Positions 51,785 through 58,890 of a stretch of DNA of 64,000 bases are shown one piece after another. Position numbers and translations under genes: made by a program. The stretch is from the NCBI GenBank assembly GCA_903918315.1, contig CAIXEA010000091.1, positions 1 through 64,000 of the forward strand. The letters are read 5' to 3'. The stretch comes from an uncultured Acetobacteraceae bacterium (GTDB lineage: Bacteria > Pseudomonadota > Alphaproteobacteria > Acetobacterales > Acetobacteraceae). The notes beneath the pieces were generated by a model. It was not told where the DNA came from. It made no database searches and saw nothing but the letters and a program-made list of their open reading frames with translations. Numbering within the stretch: position 1 is the first letter of the stretch; each line of letters opens with the position of its first letter.

Positions 51785-53092
51785 TCAACCCCCCGCCGGT
51801 TTCCGCAGCCGCCCGTGCGGGATCATGAAGACCGCGACCAACGTGCCCGCAAGCAGCAGACCCGCAGCAACGGTCAGGCCGGCATAGAGGCTTCCGGTCC
51901 GGTCCAGCACCCAGCCGACAAGAGCGGGGCCTGACAGGCCGCCGAACTGGCCCACGCAGCTGATCATCGCGATGCCCATCGCCGCGCCTCGGCCCTCCAG
52001 CCAGACCGGTGGGATGGTCCAGAAGACGGTGAAGACCGCGTAACCGCCGCCCGCGCTCAGGATCACGAGGAACGCGGTCAGCCAGAGATTGCCCACTGCC
52101 AGCGGCAGGGCCAGATAGCCCGCGACGGCAAGCAGTCCGGTTACCAGGATATGCCACTTTCGCTCCCCCAGCCGATCCGAGTTGCGGCTGACGAACAGCA
52201 CGAAGATGGCGACGATGATCCAGGCGCCGGCCAGGATATGGGCCGCCTCGGTCACCGATGTCGCCCCTGACTTTCGCAGCAATGTCGGGAACCAGATTTG
52301 GTTCGTGTTCAGGAAAGCCATGGTGAAATAGACGAACACCATCATCCAGACCTTTCCGTTGCGCAGGACCTCCATGATGCTGCCGGACGGGGTGTGGGTG
52401 TGGGACGCCCGGTCCGCGGCCATGTCGTCGACCACGAGCTGTTTTTCCGCGGGGCTCAGAAAGCTCGCATTTTCCGGCCGATCGGTGAGCATGACATAGG
52501 CCGCGAGGCCCAGCAGCACGGCGGGAATGCCGTCCACGAGGAACAGCCAGCGCCAGCCGCGCAGGCCGAGCAGGCCGTCCATCCCCTCCATCACGCTGCC
52601 GGAGATCGCGCCGCCCAGCACGCCGGACAGCGGGATACCCACCAGGAACAGGCTGGTGGCGCGGCCGCGCTGATGGTTGGGGAACCAAAAGCTCAGGTAC
52701 AACAGCACGCCGGGAAAGAACCCGGCCTCGAACGCGCCAAGCAGGAATCGCTGCACATAGAACCAGTATTCGTTCTGTGCCCAGGCCATCGACACGATCG
52801 CCAGGCCCCACAGCGTCATGATCCGGGTCAGCGTCTTCGGGGCCCCGATCCGGAGCAGCAACAGGTTGCTCGGGATTTCGAAGACGATATACCCCACGAA
52901 GAAGGCGGAGGTAATCAGGCCGAACACCGTTTCGTTCAGGTGCATTTCTGGGACGAATTGCAGTTTCGCGTAGCCGATGCTGACCCGGTCCAGATAGTTG
53001 ACGATGTAACACATCAGCAGGAACGGCATCAGCCGCCACGCTATCTTACGATAGACCGCATCATGATCGGCAGCAGTGGTTGTGAGCGGCAT
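51785..53092 (-). CDS. MFS importer of the anion:cation symporter (ACS) family
   Basis: 435 residues, 12 helices. The start KIAWRLMPFLLMCYIVNYLDRVSIGYAKL and FEIPSNLLLLRIGA are typical of the ACS family, which includes phthalate, hydroxyphenylacetate, glucarate and tartrate carriers; QRFLLGAFEAGFFPGVLLYL is the family motif of helix 4. It is the third gene of a minus-strand run with the CMD protein (36-base gap) and the duplicated ferredoxin-like protein. An aromatic or sugar acid substrate is likely by family, not proven. Confidence 0.88.
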   Translation of the reverse strand: MPLTTTAADHDAVYRKIAWRLMPFLLMCYIVNYLDRVSIGYAKLQFVPEMHLNETVFGLITSAFFVGYIVFEIPSNLLLLRIGAPKTLTRIMTLWGLAIVSMAWAQNEYWFYVQRFLLGAFEAGFFPGVLLYLSFWFPNHQRGRATSLFLVGIPLSGVLGGAISGSVMEGMDGLLGLRGWRWLFLVDGIPAVLLGLAAYVMLTDRPENASFLSPAEKQLVVDDMAADRASHTHTPSGSIMEVLRNGKVWMMVFVYFTMAFLNTNQIWFPTLLRKSGATSVTEAAHILAGAWIIVAIFVLFVSRNSDRLGERKWHILVTGLLAVAGYLALPLAVGNLWLTAFLVILSAGGGYAVFTVFWTIPPVWLEGRGAAMGIAMISCVGQFGGLSGPALVGWVLDRTGSLYAGLTVAAGLLLAGTLVAVFMIPHGRLRKPAGG

Positions 53093-53128
53093 GTGACGGT
53101 TCCGGATTGGTTTTATATTTTATTCGAG

Positions 53129-53674
53129 TTATATTTTGAGCACTTCCATGCTTGGCCCCGGATCCAGCTCGCAGGCGTTCACCGTCATCGCCAATAGGCT
53201 GTAATATCCGATGGCGCCGGTCAGCTGGATGTATTGGTCGTTCCCGAACCGTTCCAGCATGGCAGTGGCGGTGGCATCGTCCACCCGGTGCTTGCGCAGC
53301 AACTGCCGGGTGAAATCGACGATCATTAGATCCTCGGGCGGAATCCCGTCGGAGCGGTTTTCCTTGATCGCGGTGATCGTGGACTCCGGCACGTTCTGAC
53401 GGCGGGCGCTGCCGGCCTGGGCGCCCCAGACGTACATGGCTTCGTATTCCCGGGCGACGACCATGGCGGCGAGGACTCTGACCCGGAAGTCCAACGTCCC
53501 TTCAAACCGAACGAGGGTCCCGAGATGTGCGACCCGTCCGGCCATGTCGGGACAATGGAGAAAGGCGACAAACGGTCCGCCGATGGCGCCACGGCTGCCG
53601 ACGATGCTGTCAACGACATCATGATGCGCCTCGGGAACCTGGTCCTTGCGGGTGATGAGCGGGACGCGTGGCAT
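53129..53674 (-). CDS. carboxymuconolactone decarboxylase/AhpD-like protein
   Basis: 181 residues with the all-helical CMD fold (GPFVAFLHCPDMAGRVAHLG, LDFRVRVLAAMVVAREYEAMYVW, DEATATAMLERFGNDQYIQLTGAIGYY-like end). The position that carries the CxxC or the Glu-Cys-His relay in AhpD enzymes reads REYEAMYVWGAQAG without cysteine or histidine, so a thiol peroxidase role is unlikely; a lactone decarboxylase or hydratase-like role in a degradation pathway fits better. GGAGG precedes the ATG. Member of the run 54336 to 51785. Confidence 0.8.
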   Translation of the reverse strand: MPRVPLITRKDQVPEAHHDVVDSIVGSRGAIGGPFVAFLHCPDMAGRVAHLGTLVRFEGTLDFRVRVLAAMVVAREYEAMYVWGAQAGSARRQNVPESTITAIKENRSDGIPPEDLMIVDFTRQLLRKHRVDDATATAMLERFGNDQYIQLTGAIGYYSLLAMTVNACELDPGPSMEVLKI

Positions 53675-53703
53675 GGGGGCCTCCGTCGGCTTGTGGTTTG
53701 GGA

Positions 53704-54336
53704 TCAGGCGCCACGGACGTAGCGGCGGGTCAGAATGCGCAGGTGGTCACGGAAATGCGGGCGTAGTTTCGCCGACCAGGGGGTACCGGCACCGGATTTC
53801 CAGGCATCAGACACTGTCACTTCCGGCGATTCCAGGTGATAGAGCGCCAGATACCGGCGGGTTCCGTGCATGTCCTTGAAGCGGCGGGCGCTGATCGTGC
53901 CGGGGACCCGGGACAGCGCCGGGATGTGCTCGTTGTCGTACCAATCGTTGAACTCGGCCTCATGCTCGGGGTCCACATTCATTGCGTTGACCAGCAATGC
54001 GTTGCAGCCGGCCGGAGCCACCGCATCGCCGGGCAAGGTTTGGGTGCCATCGAACCGCATCAGGCGGTCGCACATCGGCCCGACCCGTTTTGACCACACG
54101 GACAGGTTTTCGTAGGCAATGGCCTTATAGGCCGGGCTTTGCAGGACATCGAGGCTATCGAGTTCATAGGTCGCGACCGCGTGTTTGGGGTTGGCGACAC
54201 TGATCCAGCGCTCGCAGGTGCCGAAGCCCGGGACGCGCTGGCGCTCGGGGATGTGTTCCAGATCGTACCAGTCGTGAAATTCGTCTTCATGGGCGTTGGT
54301 GAAATCGAATGCGACGGCCAGGATTCCCTTTGCCAT
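53704..54336 (-). CDS. tandem-duplicated dimeric alpha/beta-barrel protein
   Basis: 210 residues composed of two related halves. Residues 18-37 (DEFHDWYDLEHIPERQRVPG) and about 127-146 (AEFNDWYDNEHIPALSRVPG) are clearly repeats, each followed by a beta-strand with a paired Arg and a similar strand-helix pattern. Each half resembles EthD/DUF4286-type ferredoxin-like domains that normally dimerise, so one chain probably makes a pseudo-dimer. The conserved Asp-Trp-Tyr and His-Ile-Pro suggest a small-molecule site. GGAGGACA precedes the ATG. First gene of the minus-strand catabolic run; enzymatic role unknown. Confidence 0.75.
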   Translation of the reverse strand: MAKGILAVAFDFTNAHEDEFHDWYDLEHIPERQRVPGFGTCERWISVANPKHAVATYELDSLDVLQSPAYKAIAYENLSVWSKRVGPMCDRLMRFDGTQTLPGDAVAPAGCNALLVNAMNVDPEHEAEFNDWYDNEHIPALSRVPGTISARRFKDMHGTRRYLALYHLESPEVTVSDAWKSGAGTPWSAKLRPHFRDHLRILTRRYVRGA

Positions 54337-54518
54337 GATGTCCTCCGTTGGGTTGGTCTTGTGTCAGGCGCCACCCCAGCACGATCCGGTTCCGGCCGCC
54401 AGATGGTTGGGTTGATCCTGGATGCTTGGTGCAAATGGGCGCCGGAACGGCGCAAGACAAATGCGCCACGCGATGGCATGGTCCTACCTCTCGTTCCTTT
54501 AGCCCGAGTCCGCCGTGC

Positions 54519-54941
54519 ATGCTCCATATCACTAAATTGGCCGTGGGTGTTCGTGACATCGAGGACCTGCGTGGCTGGCAGGCCGAGCGGGCGCTGATTG
54601 ATCCGCCCTTGCGCCATCGCACCCGCAATGCGCCCCGACGGCGGGAGGAGGTGCTCGATGGTGGTTCGATTTATTGGGTGATCAATGGCACCATGCTGGT
54701 GCGTCAGCGCATCCTTGATATCATTGAAGACCGCCGCGCTGACGGGTCTGCCTGCACGGGCCTGGTTCTGGACCCGGCGCTGGTGCAGCTGGAAGGGCGC
54801 CCGACCAAGCCTTTTCAGGGATGGCGCTATCTTCGGGCTGAGGATGCGCCGGTCGATCTGGGTTCGGCCGTGCCGGCATTGGGCCTGGCCGATTTGCCGC
54901 CGGCCATGATGCGGGAACTGCGGACGCTTTGCCTGATCTGA
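54519..54941 (+). CDS. DUF1489 family protein
   Basis: 140 residues that match the alphaproteobacterial DUF1489 family: ITKLAVGVRDIEDLRGWQAER at the start, then RRREEVLDGGSIYWVINGTMLVRQRILDI, LVLDPALVQLEGRPTKPFQGWRYL and EDAPVDL. No function is assigned to the family. ATG 54519 begins the family-like sequence; the open frame upstream is not conserved. It precedes hpnE by 89 bases on the same strand, but co-occurrence with hopanoid genes may be accidental. Confidence 0.82.
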   Translation: MLHITKLAVGVRDIEDLRGWQAERALIDPPLRHRTRNAPRRREEVLDGGSIYWVINGTMLVRQRILDIIEDRRADGSACTGLVLDPALVQLEGRPTKPFQGWRYLRAEDAPVDLGSAVPALGLADLPPAMMRELRTLCLI

Positions 54942-55030
54942 CCGGATTCGGGGCCATCGTGTGAAGGTTGGCATCGCGCCGCATTTGGCCATTGCGATTG
55001 GGCGCCCACGCAGGCAAAAGCCTTTTTGCA

Positions 55031-56302
55031 ATGAGCCATGTTCATGTCATCGGCGCTGGATTGGCCGGTCTGGCCGCAGCGCTATCCCTTACCACCGCGG
55101 GCCGGACGGTCACGCTGCATGAAGCGGGTCCCGCTGCCGGCGGCCGATGCAGATCCTATCATGACCGCGAACTCGGTCTGCGGATCGACAATGGCAACCA
55201 TCTTCTATTGAGCGGCAATGCCGCTGCCTTCGGTTATATCGAGGAAATCGGCGCTCTGGATCGCATGGGCGGGCCGGAGCAGGCGCTGTTCCCGTTCGTT
55301 GATCTCAAAACCAATGAGCGCTGGACGGTGCGGCCCAATCGGGGGCGGATTCCCTGGTGGGTCTTGTCTCGATCACGCCGGGTGCCGGACACGCGCCTGT
55401 CCGACTATTTCGGTATGCGGAAAATCGCCAAGATCAAGGACGATACTGTCGTCGCCGAGAGCATGCGGCGGGGCAGGCTGTATTGGCGCCTGGTGGAGCC
55501 TTTGGCACTCGCGGCCCTCAACACCCATCCGCAGGCCGGTATTGCCCGCCTGCTGGCTTTGGTGATGCGGGAAACGCTGATGCGGGGGGCGGATTTCTGC
55601 ATTCCCTGCGTGCCCAAGGATTGCCTGTCCGATGCCTTGATCGACCCCGCGATCAAAACGCTGGAGAGCCGGGGAGCCACGATCCGCTTCAACACCCGCA
55701 TCACCGGGATTGAGACCGTGGGTGAGCGCGTCACTCTGCTGTCAACAACCACCGGGCCGGTCGCGCTGGGGCCGAAGGATGCCGTGGTCCTCGCGGTTCC
55801 GCCCTGGGTGGCGGCGGATTTGCTGCCGTTTCTGGTGGTACCGACGGAATATCAGTCGATCCTGAATGTGCATTTTTTGCATGATGCCGATCCGAAAGGG
55901 CCTCTCGGGAAGACGGGTTTCCTGGGGCTGCTGTCTGGCAAAGCGGAATGGCTGTTCGCCAAGCCGCGGCATGTATCGGTCACTATCAGTGCCGCCAATG
56001 AGCTGATCGACGAACCCGCTGCCGTGCTGGCGGCCCTGGTGTGGCCGAATGTGCGTGTCGCGCTGGGGCTGCCGGCCCGGATGGACGCGGAGATGCCGCA
56101 ATTCCGGGTGGTGAAGGAAAAGCGGGCGACCTTCGCGGCGACCGCGATGCAGGAAGTCCGCCGGCCGGGGGCGGACACACGATTGGAAAATCTCTCAATT
56201 GGCGGCGATTGGACTAACACCGGGCTGCCCGCGACGATCGAAGGGGCGATCCGCTCGGGGCGGGTCGCGGCCAATGTGATCCTCGCCGCCGCGATCGAAT
56301 AA
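55031..56302 (+). CDS. hpnE: hydroxysqualene dehydroxylase HpnE
   Basis: 423 residues of the FAD-dependent amine-oxidase superfamily. Dinucleotide motif VIGAGLAGLAAALSL (6-20) and the closing FAD motif LSIGGDWTNTGLPATIEGA are intact; DNGNHLLLSGN is typical of HpnE/phytoene-desaturase relatives. In three-gene hopanoid pathways HpnC, HpnD and HpnE turn farnesyl diphosphate into squalene, HpnE reducing hydroxysqualene. shc begins four bases after its stop. hpnC and hpnD are not adjacent here. ATG 55031 gives the normal start; extension to 54968 is not conserved. Confidence 0.92.
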   Translation: MSHVHVIGAGLAGLAAALSLTTAGRTVTLHEAGPAAGGRCRSYHDRELGLRIDNGNHLLLSGNAAAFGYIEEIGALDRMGGPEQALFPFVDLKTNERWTVRPNRGRIPWWVLSRSRRVPDTRLSDYFGMRKIAKIKDDTVVAESMRRGRLYWRLVEPLALAALNTHPQAGIARLLALVMRETLMRGADFCIPCVPKDCLSDALIDPAIKTLESRGATIRFNTRITGIETVGERVTLLSTTTGPVALGPKDAVVLAVPPWVAADLLPFLVVPTEYQSILNVHFLHDADPKGPLGKTGFLGLLSGKAEWLFAKPRHVSVTISAANELIDEPAAVLAALVWPNVRVALGLPARMDAEMPQFRVVKEKRATFAATAMQEVRRPGADTRLENLSIGGDWTNTGLPATIEGAIRSGRVAANVILAAAIE

Positions 56303-56306
56303 ATCG

Positions 56307-58244
56307 ATGCCGAACGACATTGACATGCTGTCGCCATCTGACGACGAACTGCGCCTCGCATCCGAACGGGCCCAGGCTGCCTTGGGCCGCCGGCAGCGCC
56401 CGGATGGTCATTGGGTGTTCGATCTCGAAGCTGACGCGACCATTCCGGCGGAATATGTGTTGCTGGAGCATTTCCTCGACCGCATCGATCCCGCGCTCGA
56501 GGCCAAGATCGGCGTCTATTTGCGCGCGATCCAGGGCGAGCACGGCGGCTGGCCGCTGTTCCATGACGGGGCGTTCAATATCTCCGCCAGCGTGAAGGCC
56601 TATTTCGCCCTCAAGGCCATCGGGGATGACCCGCAGGCGCCGCATATGCGCCGGGCGCGTGACGCGATCCTGGCGGCCGGCGGCGCGGAACGCTCCAACG
56701 TCTTCACCCGCGCGCAGCTTGCTTTGTTCGGGGCGGTGCCGTGGCATGCCGTGCCGGTGATGCCGCTGGAAATCATGCACCTGCCGCTGTGGTTTCCGTT
56801 CCATTTGTCCAAGGTGTCGTACTGGTCGCGGACGGTGATCGTGCCTTTGCTGGTGCTGATGGGAATGCGACCGAAGGCGCGCAATCCCCGCGCCATCCAC
56901 ATCCAGGAACTGTTTCAGACACCGCCCGATCAGGTCAGCGACTGGATCCGCGGCCCGTATAACTCCGGCTGGGGCCGCTTTTTCAAATACGTCGATAGCA
57001 TTTTGCGAGTCGTCGAACCCTGGTTTCCGCGCCGCGGCCGGGATCGCGCCATCGCCAAGGCGGTGGCCTTCGTCACGGAGCGGTTGAACGGCGACGATGG
57101 GCTGGGTGGCATCTACCCCGCGATCGCCAATAGCGTGATGATGTTCGATGTATTGGGCTATAGCCCTGAGCATCCCGACGCCGCGATCGCATGGCAGGCG
57201 ATCCGCAAATTGCTGGTCATCGACGAAGACAGCGCCTGGTGCTCGCCCTGCCTGTCGCCGATCTGGGATACAGGCTTGGCGGGACACGCCATGGCGGAAG
57301 CGGGTGCCCCGATCGCCGCGGCCTGCGACTGGCTGAAGACCCGCCAAATCACCGAACTGGCCGGCGACTGGGCGGTCCGCAGACCCAATCTGCGTCCGGG
57401 AGGTTGGGCGTTCCAGTATGAAAATGCCCATTACCCTGACGTCGACGACACCGCTGTCGTCGGCATGCTACTGCACCGCCAGGGCGATCCGGCGCATGCG
57501 GAGGCAATCGCCCGAGCACGAGAATGGATCGTCGGCATGCAATCCGCCGGGGGCGGCAAACTCGATGGCGGCTGGGGGGCTTTCGAGCCGGAGAACACCC
57601 ATCTCTGGCTCAATCACATCCCGTTCGCCGATCATGGCGCGCTGCTCGATCCCCCGACCAGCGATGTGACCGCCCGATGTGTCTCCTTCCTTGCGCAGAT
57701 CGGGATGGCGCAGGACGATCCGGCCATGATCCGCGCGATGGCGTTTCTTCGGCGCGAGCAGGAGCCGAACGGCAGCTGGTTCGGCCGTTGGGGCACTAAC
57801 TACATCTATGGCACCTGGTCGGTGCTCTGTGCTCTGAACGCCGCCGGGGTGCCGGCCGAGGACGCCTCGGTCCGCAAAGCGATTGATTGGCTCATTTCTG
57901 TCCAGCGCGACGATGGTGGCTGGGGGGAAGATGAAGAAAGCTACGCCGATGCCGCGCCAGGGCAGTATAAAGAGTCCACACCAAGCCAGACCGCCTGGGC
58001 CTTGCTCGGCTTGATGGCGGCTGGCGCGGTCGATCACCCGGCGGTGTCGCGCGGGATGGCCTATCTGGCAGCGACCCAGCGCGATGACGGGGAATGGACA
58101 GAAAAACCCTACACTGCTGTCGGTTTTCCGCGAGTCTTCTACCTGCGCTACCACGGCTACCGGCTCTATTTCCCTTTGCTGGCGCTGGCCCGTTATTGCA
58201 ATCTCCGGCGTGGCAATACCAAACAGGTTGCCTTTGGCTTCTGA
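56307..58244 (+). CDS. shc: squalene-hopene cyclase
   Basis: 645 residues, a monotopic membrane cyclase that folds squalene to hopene/diplopterol. The catalytic DxDD motif is D378-V-D-D381 (HYPDVDDTAVVG), which protonates squalene. Several QW repeats are visible (GGWGAFEP, GSWFGRWGTNYIYG, DGGWGEDEESY), as is the N-terminal DGHWVFDLEAD. Located between hpnE and hpnG; its end overlaps the start of hpnG. Confidence 0.97.
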   Translation: MPNDIDMLSPSDDELRLASERAQAALGRRQRPDGHWVFDLEADATIPAEYVLLEHFLDRIDPALEAKIGVYLRAIQGEHGGWPLFHDGAFNISASVKAYFALKAIGDDPQAPHMRRARDAILAAGGAERSNVFTRAQLALFGAVPWHAVPVMPLEIMHLPLWFPFHLSKVSYWSRTVIVPLLVLMGMRPKARNPRAIHIQELFQTPPDQVSDWIRGPYNSGWGRFFKYVDSILRVVEPWFPRRGRDRAIAKAVAFVTERLNGDDGLGGIYPAIANSVMMFDVLGYSPEHPDAAIAWQAIRKLLVIDEDSAWCSPCLSPIWDTGLAGHAMAEAGAPIAAACDWLKTRQITELAGDWAVRRPNLRPGGWAFQYENAHYPDVDDTAVVGMLLHRQGDPAHAEAIARAREWIVGMQSAGGGKLDGGWGAFEPENTHLWLNHIPFADHGALLDPPTSDVTARCVSFLAQIGMAQDDPAMIRAMAFLRREQEPNGSWFGRWGTNYIYGTWSVLCALNAAGVPAEDASVRKAIDWLISVQRDDGGWGEDEESYADAAPGQYKESTPSQTAWALLGLMAAGAVDHPAVSRGMAYLAATQRDDGEWTEKPYTAVGFPRVFYLRYHGYRLYFPLLALARYCNLRRGNTKQVAFGF

Positions 58245-58890
58245 GCGCATCGGGATCGTCGTCGGACTGGCCGCCGAAGCCCGGCTCGCCCGGCTCACCG
58301 GGTGTCTGGTCGCGATTGGCGGTGGCACACCGGATGGGGCGGCGCAGGCCAGCCGGCATCTGATCGCGCAGCACGTCACCATGCTGGTGAGCTTTGGTCT
58401 GGCCGGGGGGCTGGACCCGATGATGCGCCCGGGCGATCTGATCGTGCCTGAACACGTTCTCACCAACGGCTTCCGTCTGGCGACATCGGCTTCGGTCAAT
58501 GACTGGCTGGGGGGCACGACCGGCCATTCCCTGCTAGGATCGGACCGGATCGCCGTGACGCGAGACGACAAGCGGCGCCTGTTTCTGTCCACCGGATGCG
58601 CGGCGATCGATCTGGAGAGTGGGCCGGCGGGGATGGTCGCGGCGGAAGCGGGTGTCGCCTTTGGGGTGCTGCGGGCCATCTGCGATCCGGGGTCGCGCAC
58701 TCTGCCTCCGGCCGCATTGGCGGCGTTGGATGGGCGGGGGATTATTGGCCTCGGCCGGGTGCTGGGTTCGATTTTGCGGCATCCGCGGCAGATACCGGCT
58801 CTGCTGGCGCTCGCACGGGATGCCGCGGCCGCGCGCCAGGCCTTGATCAGCCGCGCCGTTCAGTGCGGTTCCACGGCGGGAATCAGGTAA
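58234..58890 (+). CDS. hpnG: hopanoid phosphorylase HpnG
   Basis: About 218 residues of the nucleoside phosphorylase fold: GIVVGLAAEARLA, LVSFGLAGGLDPMMRPGDLIV, IDLESGPAGMVAAEAGVAFGVLRAICDPG. HpnG removes adenine from adenosylhopane to give phosphoribosylhopane for side-chain extension. The start is uncertain; TTG 58234, inside the end of shc with AGG six bases ahead, is preferred (TTG 58228 is the alternative), and longer extensions run in a non-conserved frame. It converges on a sensor kinase, with an eight-base overlap of the 3' ends. Confidence 0.87.
   Translation: MASERIGIVVGLAAEARLARLTGCLVAIGGGTPDGAAQASRHLIAQHVTMLVSFGLAGGLDPMMRPGDLIVPEHVLTNGFRLATSASVNDWLGGTTGHSLLGSDRIAVTRDDKRRLFLSTGCAAIDLESGPAGMVAAEAGVAFGVLRAICDPGSRTLPPAALAALDGRGIIGLGRVLGSILRHPRQIPALLALARDAAAARQALISRAVQCGSTAGIR

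Noticed and set aside
51735-53039. A 434-codon frame over the ACS-family MFS gene
   Set aside because: Alternative frame of the real transporter at 51785-53092; composition is Arg/Pro/Gly-rich and no helices appear.
54439-54453. GCGCC-GGAAC-GGCGC stem as a terminator
   Set aside because: It lies between the 5' ends of two divergent genes, not behind a stop codon, and has no U-run; such short GC stems are common here.
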